From: an uncultured Pelagibacteraceae bacterium
Lineage (GTDB): Bacteria > Pseudomonadota > Alphaproteobacteria > Pelagibacterales > Pelagibacteraceae
Assembly (NCBI GenBank): GCA_902523895.1
Contig: CABZAZ010000002.1
Location: forward strand, 98,313 to 162,312
Length of the DNA stretch: 64,000 nt
Direction: 5' to 3'
The notes beneath the pieces were generated by a model that saw nothing but the letters and a program-made list of their open reading frames with translations, had not been told where the DNA came from and searched no databases. Numbering within the stretch: position 1 is the first letter of the stretch; each line of letters opens with the position of its first letter. Made by a program: the position numbers and the translations under genes. Positions 43,846 through 52,853 of this stretch are shown here, piece after piece.

Positions 43846-44731
43846 TTTCTTCAGTGCTTATAACAGGTTTTTTATTTAATAGAATTGAAATTAAAACCCC
43901 AATTTTTTCTTGAAGATCTTTTCTATCGAGAATTAAGTCTACAAATCCAGTTTTTTGAACATAAGAGCTTCTTTGAAAATTTTCTGGCAAACTTTCTTTT
44001 ACCGTTCCTTCGATAACTCGAGCCCCAGCAAAAGCAATTAAAGCGTGATCTGACTCTGCAATGTGTAAATCCCCCAACATCGCGTAAGAGGCTGTAATTC
44101 CACCAGCAGTCGGATCCGTTAAACAAACCAGATAAGGAAGATTATTTTTTTTTAATTCATTAATAGCCATAGTTGTTCTTGTCATTTGAGATAATGAAAT
44201 CAAACTTTCCATCATTCTCATTCCTCCCCCAGAACTAAAACAAATAAAAGGAGTTTTGTTTTCGATGGCATGTTGAACACCATATAGAAACGCCTCACCC
44301 TCTGCAGCTGCCATTGAAGCACCTAAAAATTCAAAGTCTGATGCAACTGCAGTAACTTTAATATTATTAATTGAACCAGAAACAACCATCATACCACAAT
44401 CCATTCCTGTCTTTTTTCTCGCACTTTTTAATCTATCTTTGTAAGATTTAGAGTCTGTCCAATCTAGCGGATCATCTTTTGGTATTGGTGTTTTAAAAAT
44501 TTCATAATTATTTTTTCCAAAAAAAATATCAAATCGTTGTTTTGGATTTATTCTGTGGTGTTTATTGCAATCAGGACACACCCAAAGATTTTCCTCTAAG
44601 TCTTTTTTTAAAATTGGTCCTTTACAGCAACTAGTCCAATCACTTTTTGCAATTTCTTCTTTAGTTGCTCTTTTATGTATAGCTGTTTTAATTTTTTCAC
44701 CAGCTTTAATTATTTTTGTTATCCAATTCAT
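43799..44731 (-). CDS. accD: Acetyl-CoA carboxylase carboxyltransferase subunit beta
   Basis: With AccA it transfers the carboxyl group from carboxybiotin to acetyl-CoA in fatty-acid synthesis. The 310 residues show GGASMAAAEGEAFLYG-like (FLGASMAAAEGEAF), FSSGGGMRMMESLISLSQM and DPTAGGITASYA. The N-terminal zinc ribbon is altered: the second CxxC is intact (C52, C55), but the first is an adjacent pair, C35-C36. It overlaps folC by 47 bases and trpA by 4, the usual trpA-accD-folC order of the class. Confidence 0.94.
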   Translation of the reverse strand: MNWITKIIKAGEKIKTAIHKRATKEEIAKSDWTSCCKGPILKKDLEENLWVCPDCNKHHRINPKQRFDIFFGKNNYEIFKTPIPKDDPLDWTDSKSYKDRLKSARKKTGMDCGMMVVSGSINNIKVTAVASDFEFLGASMAAAEGEAFLYGVQHAIENKTPFICFSSGGGMRMMESLISLSQMTRTTMAINELKKNNLPYLVCLTDPTAGGITASYAMLGDLHIAESDHALIAFAGARVIEGTVKESLPENFQRSSYVQKTGFVDLILDRKDLQEKIGVLISILLNKKPVISTEENETSEDSQSLTKAAS

Positions 44732-45528
44732 TTAATTTTATTTTTCAGTCTATTTACGACATTATAAACATTTGTGACCGGATTTTGTCTTTTTTTTAAA
44801 GAATTCGTTATTTCCCTACAAATAGCACTTCCAACAACTAAACCATCAGCTTTTTTAAGTGATTTTATAGTTTTTTCAGTGATACCGAAACCAATCACAA
44901 CATTTTTTTTTGAGTTGATTTTTTTTATTTTATCATAGTTGGACAATATTTCTTTGGAGGAAACTTTCAGCTTTCCTCCAGTAGTAGAAAGCATAGATAT
45001 GAAATAAATCATTTCATGTGAGTCTTTAATTATTTTTTTTAACCTATTTTTAGTAGTAGTCGGTGATAGTAGTTGAATAAAAAATATTGATCTTTTTTTA
45101 CATTTACTTGCAAATTTCTTATTTTCAGGCCAAGGCAAATCTACAACTATTAATCCATTTACTCCTGAAATTTTACATTTTCTTAAAAATTCATTTTCAC
45201 CATATTGAAAGATCATATTATAGTACCCCATCAATATAACTGGTTTATACTTATCAAATTTTTTAAAATCTTTTACAATTTTAAAAATATCATTTACCTT
45301 AATTCCATTTTTGATTGCTCTATAAGAGCTTGTTTGAATTTGACTTCCATCGGCAACTGGAGTGTTGTGAGGCACACCAATCTCCAATATATCAACCTTT
45401 TTGGAGATTGATTTTAATATTTCCAAGGATTGTTTTTTTGAACTATCTCCAGCTACAGTATAAGTTAATAGAGCAGGCCTTTTTTCACTTTTAGCTTTTT
45501 TAAATGCATAACTGATTAGATTAGACAT
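44728..45528 (-). CDS. trpA: Tryptophan synthase alpha chain
   Basis: Cleaves indole-3-glycerol phosphate to indole and glyceraldehyde 3-phosphate. The catalytic Glu and Asp of the family are found in LEIGVPHNTPVADGSQIQ (E in LEIG and D in ADG). The phosphate-binding GFGIT and VGSAI segments are present. The length is 266. It overlaps accD by 4 bases and trpB by 8. Confidence 0.94.
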   Translation of the reverse strand: MSNLISYAFKKAKSEKRPALLTYTVAGDSSKKQSLEILKSISKKVDILEIGVPHNTPVADGSQIQTSSYRAIKNGIKVNDIFKIVKDFKKFDKYKPVILMGYYNMIFQYGENEFLRKCKISGVNGLIVVDLPWPENKKFASKCKKRSIFFIQLLSPTTTKNRLKKIIKDSHEMIYFISMLSTTGGKLKVSSKEILSNYDKIKKINSKKNVVIGFGITEKTIKSLKKADGLVVGSAICREITNSLKKRQNPVTNVYNVVNRLKNKIK

Positions 45529-46756
45529 ATTTTTTTCCCAATCTTCTCTCTATTATTGCTCGATCTTTGTAAGCATCTCCACAACTATTTACTACAACAA
45601 TTGTATCCTCACTAAACCTTTTTGCCTCTGCTATTGCAACTGAGAAAGCATGACTTGGTTCCAAGGAAGGTTTTAATTTTTCAAACTTTGTTACCAGTTT
45701 GTATGCTCTTAAAGCTTCTTCATCACTTGCCGCAGTGTATCTTGCTCTTTTTGTGTCTTTAAGAAAACAATGAAGCGGAGAAATACCTGGATAATCTAGT
45801 CCAGCAGAAATTGACTCTGTTTCCTCTATTTGACCATCAGTATTTTGATTTACATATTGTGCTGCACCATGAAGAATTCCTATTTTAGATCCATATGTTA
45901 GTGGAGCTGCATGTTTTTTACTTTTTACTGGTCCACCAGCTTCTACACCAATAAATTCACACTGTTTTTTATCATAATCCATAAACTCATTCCAAAAACC
46001 AAAACTAGAACTTCCTCCTCCAACACAATTATAAAGTTTGAGTTTCTTTGGAACTGACCCAAACTCATCAACTAATTGAGTTTTCAATTCTCTTGATATT
46101 TGACTTGTGCTCCATCCACAGATACGAACGAAAACAGCTGGGCCAACAGTGCTACCAACACACATTGCCACTTTATCACAATTTGCAACCCAATAACGCA
46201 TGCACTCAGACACGGCATCTACGAGAGTTTGACTTCCAGAGTATACAGGAATAACCTCTGCTCCATTTTTTTTCATCGCTCTTACATTGGGTTGTTGCCT
46301 TTGAATATCTTTTGCACCCATGAAAATTTTGCATTTTAAACCAAATTTTTTGGCTGCCATACTTAACATTTTACCTGCATAGCCAGCACCAGTGTCTCCA
46401 CAAATTACTTTTTTTCCAGAACGTTTTGCAAGCAAACAGTGGACAGTTGCATTATAAATTTTGTGTGCGCCTCCGTTTGCATCAGATACAACTTTAGACC
46501 AAATTTGAGCTCCACCCACATACTCTGTTAAATTTTTTAATTTGATAAAACGAGTAGGACTACCAACCCAATTTTTAAAATATTTATCTCTCTCGTTGAT
46601 AAAATTTCTATCTTTCTTAAGTTTATTGAAAAGAGTTTCCAAATCCTCTATAGGCTTTTTCAATGTTTCAGGGACAAAATTTCCTCCAAATTTACCACCC
46701 CAAAATCCAAGTTTGTCACCTTGATCTATAACTGGTATTCCTTTTTTAAGTTTCAT
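45521..46756 (-). CDS. trpB: Tryptophan synthase beta chain, divergent active-site loop
   Basis: Condenses indole and serine with PLP. The 411-residue length, the FVPETLKKPIEDLE start, K99 in GGAHK, GGGSSSFGF and SISAGLDYPGISP fit TrpB. Several near-universal segments differ: the loop AETGAGQHG reads GDTGAGYAG (catalytic Glu to Asp, QH to YA), LKREDL reads SKVVSD, GGGSNAIG reads GGGSSSFG, and the C-terminal SGRGDKD reads SCGDAYKD. Bases confirm these residues. It overlaps trpA by 8 bases and trpF by 4. It probably still acts with TrpA, but altered or different activity is possible. Confidence 0.85.
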   Translation of the reverse strand: MKLKKGIPVIDQGDKLGFWGGKFGGNFVPETLKKPIEDLETLFNKLKKDRNFINERDKYFKNWVGSPTRFIKLKNLTEYVGGAQIWSKVVSDANGGAHKIYNATVHCLLAKRSGKKVICGDTGAGYAGKMLSMAAKKFGLKCKIFMGAKDIQRQQPNVRAMKKNGAEVIPVYSGSQTLVDAVSECMRYWVANCDKVAMCVGSTVGPAVFVRICGWSTSQISRELKTQLVDEFGSVPKKLKLYNCVGGGSSSFGFWNEFMDYDKKQCEFIGVEAGGPVKSKKHAAPLTYGSKIGILHGAAQYVNQNTDGQIEETESISAGLDYPGISPLHCFLKDTKRARYTAASDEEALRAYKLVTKFEKLKPSLEPSHAFSVAIAEAKRFSEDTIVVVNSCGDAYKDRAIIERRLGKKYV

Positions 46757-47370
46757 TGTTTTGCAAATAATTTTAATAATTTATCAATTTTATTAATATC
46801 TTTTTTTCCTTCACTATTTTCAATTGATCCAGATAAATCAATTATGAAGTCTTTGTTTTTAAAATTAGGAATATCATCTATTTGAATATTTCCTGCAATC
46901 ATTTTATTTACTTCATTAGGCACCTGTTGCAATAAATTATGATCAAAGCTCTCAGACTTATGGTAACCTTTTGAGTCAAAAAGAATTATATCTGAGATTT
47001 TTAGATAATCTTTATATTTATCTACATCTTCTTTATTTGAAATTGTAAGTGCTGAAATTATCTTAATTTTGTACTTTTTCTTAATTTCAACAGTTCTGAT
47101 TGGGTCAACATCATAAAGTTGATAATAGTCAAAATTAAGATCTTTAATTTTTTCAAGTAATTCATTTGTTGGTTTTACAAGTACCGAAACAAAATTTGTT
47201 TGTTTTTTATTAACTTGTACCAAATTTTTCAAATTTTCGAGTGTGACATATCTTTTGCTTTTTTTATAATTTGTTATGAAACCAATAAATTTTGGTGGGT
47301 GCGGATGATTTAAAATATAATTCAAAGTTTCAGGATCTGAGATACCACAAATTTTTAAATCTTTGATCAT
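46753..47370 (-). CDS. trpF: Phosphoribosylanthranilate isomerase (divergent)
   Basis: Probable TrpF, third step of the tryptophan branch. The start LKICGISDPE carries the catalytic cysteine of KICG (C8), and SKRYVTLENL follows the usual order. The family phosphate-binding regions are degenerate: GGLNPDN reads GNIQIDD and DVSSGVE reads DLSGSIE. Its place between pyrF and trpB and the 4-base overlaps on both sides support the call. The length (205) is normal. Confidence 0.8.
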   Translation of the reverse strand: MIKDLKICGISDPETLNYILNHPHPPKFIGFITNYKKSKRYVTLENLKNLVQVNKKQTNFVSVLVKPTNELLEKIKDLNFDYYQLYDVDPIRTVEIKKKYKIKIISALTISNKEDVDKYKDYLKISDIILFDSKGYHKSESFDHNLLQQVPNEVNKMIAGNIQIDDIPNFKNKDFIIDLSGSIENSEGKKDINKIDKLLKLFAKQ

Positions 47371-48041
47371 TCACTTAAATGATCAATTAATGTTCTAACA
47401 TTTTTTTCTATATTACCTCTTGTAATAGGCCTACCTATTACAAGCCAATCACTACCATTTTTGTATGCTCGTTTGGGAGTAACAATTCTTTTTTGATCAT
47501 CAGTTCTATTATCAAATCTGATTCCCGGAGTAATTATTTCTTTTTTAAAGAATTTTCTCACCATTTTAACTTCGTGAGCACTACATACAATCGCATCCAA
47601 ATTTGCTTTTTTTGCTAACTTTACTTGGTGAGAAACAAGTTGACTCATTTTTTTATTATAACCAACTTCTTTCAAAGACTTATTGTCTAAAGAAGTAAGC
47701 GTTGTAACACCTGTTAATTTTATTTTTCCTGATATTTTTTTACAAGCTTTTAAAGCCTGGAGACCTGAGCTTATATGAATAGTTAGATAATTTATATTTA
47801 AATCTTTTATAGCTTTAATTGTTGATACACAAGTATTAGGGATGTCGTGAATTTTAAGATCAGCAAAAATTATCTTATTTCTCAATCTTGATAAAAAGTT
47901 TCTCCCATATTTAGAGTTTAAGAACTCTAATCCAAATTTATATCCAATCTTAAACTTTGTATTTTGTGTCTCTTTTATAATTTTTTTTATTTTAGAAATA
48001 TTGGTGCTATCACAAGCCACAAATATTTTATTTTTTTTCAT
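47367..48041 (-). CDS. pyrF: Orotidine 5'-phosphate decarboxylase
   Basis: Last step of UMP synthesis. The catalytic array of the family is D61-L-K63-IH-D66 in FADLKIHDIPNT. The TIM-barrel ends with ITPGIR and the phosphate-binding VIGRPITR. The length (224) is typical. It overlaps ihfB by 14 bases and trpF by 4. Confidence 0.95.
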   Translation of the reverse strand: MKKNKIFVACDSTNISKIKKIIKETQNTKFKIGYKFGLEFLNSKYGRNFLSRLRNKIIFADLKIHDIPNTCVSTIKAIKDLNINYLTIHISSGLQALKACKKISGKIKLTGVTTLTSLDNKSLKEVGYNKKMSQLVSHQVKLAKKANLDAIVCSAHEVKMVRKFFKKEIITPGIRFDNRTDDQKRIVTPKRAYKNGSDWLVIGRPITRGNIEKNVRTLIDHLSE

Positions 48042-48321
48042 TATTCAAAATTTTAAACAAATCCTTTGACATTTTGAAGTGAATTGTTTTTTTTGTAGGA
48101 GTATTAACTTTTTCATTTGTTTTAGGGTTTCTTGAAATTCTTGCTTTTTGAATTTTACTATAAAATACTCCAAAATTTCTTAATTCTACTCTTTCTCCAC
48201 GTTGTAAACTTCTTTTAATTTCACTTAAAATTATATTGGTAAATTTCTCTAAGTCCTTTTTCAAAAAATTAGGATAATTTTTTGAAAGCTGTTTCAAAAG
48301 CTTTGATTTAACTATAGGCAA
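48028..48321 (-). CDS. ihfB: Integration host factor beta subunit (HU/IHF family)
   Basis: A 97-residue DNA-bending protein. It has the HU/IHF arm SRNPKTNEKV and the GERVELRNFGVFY turn, with helix 1 SKLLKQLSKNYPNFL like IhfB. The rpsA-ihfB order is the classical one and supports IHF beta over HU. It starts 10 bases after rpsA and overlaps pyrF by 14. Confidence 0.93.
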   Translation of the reverse strand: MPIVKSKLLKQLSKNYPNFLKKDLEKFTNIILSEIKRSLQRGERVELRNFGVFYSKIQKARISRNPKTNEKVNTPTKKTIHFKMSKDLFKILNNEKK

Positions 48322-48331
48322 TTTTTCAGTT

Positions 48332-50053
48332 TTATTTCTTTTTTTTTTTATCTAAATCCTCAGACAATGACGAAAATGGAAGATTTTTACCAGAACTATC
48401 AGAACCATATTTTTTTAGAGCCTCTTTTTTCTCTATTTCCTCCAATAGTTTTATACTCAACGTAACTTTCCTTTTACTCATATCTATTTCAGCTATTGCA
48501 CAATCAATTCTTTCTCCACCTGTAAATCTTGAGGTTCTTGCATCAGCAGAATTTATTGCAATTTGATTTTTTTTAATCACAAAATCCATTTCACAACCCT
48601 CAGGTCTTACTATAAGACTTTTACTATCAGCTGAAATAATTTTGACTGTTATAGTTTGGTTTATTTTTTTGTCTTGAAACCAATCGAATGGATCTGGTTG
48701 TGTTTGCTTTAAACCAACTCTAATTTTTTGTTCACTAGTTTTAATTTCTAATACTTTTACTTTTAGCTTGTCATTTTTTTTATACTTCTGCAATTCTTCT
48801 TCAGCGTTATTTAGATAGGTTAAGTCATTACAATGAAGAAATGCATCAATTTCCAAGTTTTCAACATTTAAAAATAGAGAATAATCATTTTTATTAACTA
48901 CTATTCCATTCACGATTGTTCCAATCGGGAATTTTTTTTCAAATACCTCAAAAGGGTTCTCTTTAGCAAGTCTATGTGATATGGCAACCCTTCTTTTATC
49001 TTTATCAATTTCTGTAATAACACAATCAATCTCATCACCAACTCTGAACATTTTTTTTGCAGTAGCATTCTTTTTTGTCCAACTTAGCTCACTTGAGTGT
49101 AACAAGGTTGTTAATCCTGGTTCAAGTTCACAAAAAGCACCGAAGTCCATAATCTTAACTACTTTTGCTTTATAAACTTTTTTAAGCTCATAATTTTCAA
49201 TGTGTTCAAATGGATCTGGAGATAATTGTTTGATTGAGCAACCAACTTGTAATTTTTCTTTATCAACAGAAATCACCTTAAGATCATGTTTTTCTCCAAT
49301 TGTAAAAACTTCATCAGGATGATTCACTCTTGAGTATGAAATTTCCTGTAGATGCACCAAGCAATCCATTTCACCGTTGACGTTGAAAAAAGCTCCGAAG
49401 GATGAAAGGCCTTTTACCTCAGCTCCTTTAATGATGTCTCCAACTTTATATTTTTCAATAATTTTTGCTTTATCCTCTTTTTTAAATGATGACAAAATTT
49501 CTCTTCGAGAAACACAAGCGTTTCCTCTTATTTTATCAATTTTTATTAGTTTAAATTTTTGGACTTCATTCATTAAATGACTGATATCTTTAAGAGGTTT
49601 GTCACTAATTTGAGATCCAGGTAAAAACATTAGTGCTCCAGTATCAATATGTTCTACTATGCATCCACCTTTAACTTTTGATGTTATTTTTCCCATTATA
49701 GGCTCATCAGCCTCATATGCATCCACAAGTTTTTTCCAACCTTTTATTTTTAGTGCTTTGCTTGCAGAAACAATAACTTCACCATTTTTATCTTCAATTT
49801 TTTCTAATAGAACTGAAATTTTCTCACCAATTTTTATGTTCTCAGCTAAGCCCATACTCTTAAGTTCATTTATATCAAGAACAGGTTCACTCTTTAATCC
49901 CTCTATGTATAAAAAAACAAACTTTTCAGTGATCTTATTTATTTTGCCCTCAATTATTTTTCCTTCTTCAATCGTTATTTTTGAGAGCTGAGTATTTAAT
50001 AATTTTTCAAATTCTTTTGATTTAGGATTAGTTAGGTCTTTATATATTTCCAT
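48332..50053 (-). CDS. rpsA: Ribosomal protein bS1
   Basis: Ribosomal protein S1, 573 residues with six S1 (OB) repeats, which binds mRNA and helps initiation on leaders without strong Shine-Dalgarno sequences. Typical repeat ends include SFGAFFNVNGEMDCLVHLQEIS and DFGAFCELEPGLTTLLHSSELS. The tail is lysine-rich. In many alphaproteobacteria cmk lies directly upstream; here there is an 81-base spacer and then aroA. The A/T-rich spacer likely contains the promoter. In a genome with few ribosome binding sites, S1 is presumably important. Confidence 0.97.
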   Translation of the reverse strand: MEIYKDLTNPKSKEFEKLLNTQLSKITIEEGKIIEGKINKITEKFVFLYIEGLKSEPVLDINELKSMGLAENIKIGEKISVLLEKIEDKNGEVIVSASKALKIKGWKKLVDAYEADEPIMGKITSKVKGGCIVEHIDTGALMFLPGSQISDKPLKDISHLMNEVQKFKLIKIDKIRGNACVSRREILSSFKKEDKAKIIEKYKVGDIIKGAEVKGLSSFGAFFNVNGEMDCLVHLQEISYSRVNHPDEVFTIGEKHDLKVISVDKEKLQVGCSIKQLSPDPFEHIENYELKKVYKAKVVKIMDFGAFCELEPGLTTLLHSSELSWTKKNATAKKMFRVGDEIDCVITEIDKDKRRVAISHRLAKENPFEVFEKKFPIGTIVNGIVVNKNDYSLFLNVENLEIDAFLHCNDLTYLNNAEEELQKYKKNDKLKVKVLEIKTSEQKIRVGLKQTQPDPFDWFQDKKINQTITVKIISADSKSLIVRPEGCEMDFVIKKNQIAINSADARTSRFTGGERIDCAIAEIDMSKRKVTLSIKLLEEIEKKEALKKYGSDSSGKNLPFSSLSEDLDKKKKK

Positions 50054-50134
50054 TAATTATTATTTATTTTTGTTTATATAGTTAAAAAAACTTTGCCCTT
50101 TTAGATAAAATTAAACATAAGATCAACAGAGAAT

Positions 50135-51457
50135 TTAGTGTATTTTTGCACCTAAATACTTAATTTTTTTTAAAAAAGATGGGAAAGACGTATTTATAGC
50201 GTCCTTATTTGCAATAGACCAGTTACCACCAAAAATTAAGGCCGCTATTACAGAGGTCATAAAAACTCTATGATCTTTAAGAAAGTTTTTAATAACTATT
50301 TTTTTTTTAATTTCTAAATTAGGATTTCCATAAATCTTTAAGCTTTTAGTTGTTAAAACATTTTTGATACCCATTTTGCTTAGTATTTTAGAACCCCATT
50401 TTAACCTGGGACTTTCTTTTTCATTTAATTCAGATAAATCCTTAAAATAAGAAATTCCTTTTGCTTTAGCAGCGACAAGAAATATAAGCAAAAACTCATC
50501 TATGGCAGAGCTGTTGAGTTTAGCAGGACAATTAATTGCTTTAATTTTTTTTACACTTTGAATAATTAAATCTGCTACCTTTTCACCTTTATACTCCCTT
50601 AAATTTGTTTTTCGTATTTTGACACCCATCATATTAAGAATATGTAAAATACCTACTCTTGTAGGGTTAATGTTAACATTTCTGATTTTTAACTTAGAAT
50701 TTTTTGATAAAATAGTAAGTACTATGAAAAAAGCGCACGAACTAATATCAGAGGGAATTTTGTAATTCAATGCAGGTATTTTTCTTTTTCCTTTAATTTT
50801 AATTAGATCATAATTTTTTTTTTTTTGGATCTTGATTGGTAATTTTAAGTGTCTAAAAAGAAGTTCACTGTGATTTCTTGATTTTTTTGCCTTAATAATT
50901 GTTTCTCCTTTCGTGTTCAATGCAGCTAGCATCACAGAACTTTTGACTTGAGCTGATCCCTTTGTCTCATTAAAAACTATTGGATTAGGTTTATTAGTGC
51001 CTTTAATTATAATTGGCAGTTTACCTAAATTACTCTCAAAATTTGCTCCAAACCTTTTTAAAGGTTTGATAACTCTAAAAAAATCTCTTTTTGATAAACT
51101 CTTATCACCTTTTAATTTAACTTTGCTCTGAGAGTGGATTAAAAGACCCATAATCAGTCTGCTTAGAGTGCCTGAATTTCCAGCATCTAAAATTAAATTT
51201 TTCTTGAACTTAAATCCATTTAAGCCCACACCACTAATTTCACAAAAATTTTTTGATATTTTTATTTTCACACCAAGTTTTTTGAGACATTTTAGAGTGT
51301 TAATGACATCTTCTGAAAGTAATAAATTTACAGATTTGGATTTAGATTTTGATTGTGATGCTATAAGCGCCCATCTAATAGATAAACTTTTGTCTCCTTC
51401 AATTGATAGAACCTTATTGAATTTTTGGATTTTATCCTTAATTTTTATCAGATGCAT
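50135..51457 (-). CDS. aroA: 5-enolpyruvylshikimate-3-phosphate synthase
   Basis: Sixth step of the shikimate pathway. The two-domain barrel shows GDKSLSIRWALIAS (19-32), LDAGNSGTLSRLIMGLL (about 91-107), GDKSLSKRDF and an SAQVKSSVMLAAL segment. Near the end, KDHRVFMTSVIAAL corresponds to the DHR motif. The 440 residues match. It overlaps nothing but lies 9 bases after lptB on the same strand. Confidence 0.95.
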   Translation of the reverse strand: MHLIKIKDKIQKFNKVLSIEGDKSLSIRWALIASQSKSKSKSVNLLLSEDVINTLKCLKKLGVKIKISKNFCEISGVGLNGFKFKKNLILDAGNSGTLSRLIMGLLIHSQSKVKLKGDKSLSKRDFFRVIKPLKRFGANFESNLGKLPIIIKGTNKPNPIVFNETKGSAQVKSSVMLAALNTKGETIIKAKKSRNHSELLFRHLKLPIKIQKKKNYDLIKIKGKRKIPALNYKIPSDISSCAFFIVLTILSKNSKLKIRNVNINPTRVGILHILNMMGVKIRKTNLREYKGEKVADLIIQSVKKIKAINCPAKLNSSAIDEFLLIFLVAAKAKGISYFKDLSELNEKESPRLKWGSKILSKMGIKNVLTTKSLKIYGNPNLEIKKKIVIKNFLKDHRVFMTSVIAALIFGGNWSIANKDAINTSFPSFLKKIKYLGAKIH

Positions 51458-51466
51458 TTTAATATC

Positions 51467-52243
51467 TTAATTAATCTTAAAAGAGTCTCCAAAATATGCA
51501 TTTTGAGCATCAATATTTTTAATTAGATTATTAGGTGTATCTTTTGCAATAACTTTTCCGTTGGATAAGACAATTGCCAAATCAACACATGATAATAAGT
51601 CTCTAGCTTGATGGTCACATAATATTATTGAAATATTATTTTGAGTTTGTAGGTCAACTATTATTTGTTGAAGATTTTTAATTGTCATTATATCCAATGC
51701 CGCAAATGGCTCATCTAGTAATAAAATTTTAGGATTGCTTAATAAAGCTAAAGATATGACTAGGCGTTTTTTTTGTCCACCAGATAAAAATTCAGCTTTA
51801 ATATTTTGCAATGACTCCAATTCAAACTTTGATATTAATAAATTTATTCTTTCTTCTCTTAATTTTTTATCTTCAATTACCATTTCGCTTATTGCTTTTA
51901 AATTTTCTCTTAGGCTAAGATCATGAAAATAGCCTCCATGTTGAGGCACATATCCTATTTTATATTTTTTAGTTCTATAAAAAATCGGATCCTTAGTTAC
52001 ATTATCATTATTAATGAATATTGAACCATAATCAGGCTTTAGAAGTCCAATAATTATATTGAAAATTGTAGATTTACCAACTCCATTAGGCCCAAGTAAT
52101 CCAAGAATTTCACCCTGGCTTAAACTTAAATTTAAATCTTCTAATATTTTTCGTTTTCCAAAATATAAAGATACTTTTTCAAGTTTTAAAAGTTCTTTTT
52201 TTTTTTTAAAATTTGTAATTCGAAACTTTTTAATAATCGCCAT
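51467..52243 (-). CDS. lptB: LPS export ABC transporter ATPase LptB
   Basis: ATPase that powers LPS extraction from the inner membrane with LptFG. Walker A is GPNGVGKST, the ABC signature is LSGGQKKRL (usually LSGGERRR), Walker B is KILLLDEPFAAL and the switch is CDHQ. An N-terminal extension of about 18 basic residues precedes the domain. At 258 residues it is typical. lptC follows upstream in the run, 2 bases away; lptA, usually between them, is not here. Confidence 0.92.
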   Translation of the reverse strand: MAIIKKFRITNFKKKKELLKLEKVSLYFGKRKILEDLNLSLSQGEILGLLGPNGVGKSTIFNIIIGLLKPDYGSIFINNDNVTKDPIFYRTKKYKIGYVPQHGGYFHDLSLRENLKAISEMVIEDKKLREERINLLISKFELESLQNIKAEFLSGGQKKRLVISLALLSNPKILLLDEPFAALDIMTIKNLQQIIVDLQTQNNISIILCDHQARDLLSCVDLAIVLSNGKVIAKDTPNNLIKNIDAQNAYFGDSFKIN

Positions 52244-52245
52244 AT

Positions 52246-52848
52246 CTAATATTTACCAGTAATCTGCACTTTATCTTCTGTATTTATCATAGAAATTTTT
52301 AATTCGTTACTTAACAAATTCAATTCAGCCTTGTCAGCGTAAATTACAGTATCTTCATTGATATAATAAACATTTTCTAAAATTTCTATAAAATTATTTA
52401 CAAAATTAAGATTAACTATATTTGCATCAATTGTTTGTTTTTCATATTCAACATGAACTTTTTCTTTAAATACAGTATTATGACTAATCTTATCATAATC
52501 TGCAGTTGTTGAGTAAATAAAAATGGTAGTATTATCTTTTTTTATTATTTTAGCATTAACTTCGTTAAGTTTGACCTCGTTCTCTCTATCTTTTTTTATG
52601 ATTGCTGACTCAGCTGTAACTATGTATGTATTGCCCAATAAATCTTTTGAAACATATTTTAAGTTTTCAATAATATTTGCAGATTTTTCCTCTGAATTGT
52701 TACTAAGATTTTTAATTTCAGTTTCAATGATTGTATCATTTTTTTGTACAATCTTTTTATTATCTGAAAAATATATTTGGTAAAATATTATACTTATTAT
52801 AATTAATAAGATTAGAAGAACAAATTGAAAAACTTTTTTATCTATCAT
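52246..52848 (-). CDS. lptC: LPS export protein LptC
   Basis: A 200-residue protein with one N-terminal membrane helix (about 6-26) and a periplasmic beta-jellyroll that passes LPS from LptB2FG to LptA. The repeated short strands (for example ADYDKISHNTVFKEKVHVEY, ADKAELNLLSNELKI) fit the LptC/OstA fold. It lies between kdsD and lptB. Identification is mainly by architecture and context, as LptC sequences are poorly conserved. Confidence 0.82.
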   Translation of the reverse strand: MIDKKVFQFVLLILLIIISIIFYQIYFSDNKKIVQKNDTIIETEIKNLSNNSEEKSANIIENLKYVSKDLLGNTYIVTAESAIIKKDRENEVKLNEVNAKIIKKDNTTIFIYSTTADYDKISHNTVFKEKVHVEYEKQTIDANIVNLNFVNNFIEILENVYYINEDTVIYADKAELNLLSNELKISMINTEDKVQITGKY

Positions 52849-52853
52849 CTACA

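Noticed and set aside
46048-46339. Plus-strand ORFs inside trpB
   Set aside because: They are overlapping shadows of trpB with no ribosome binding site or recognisable domain.
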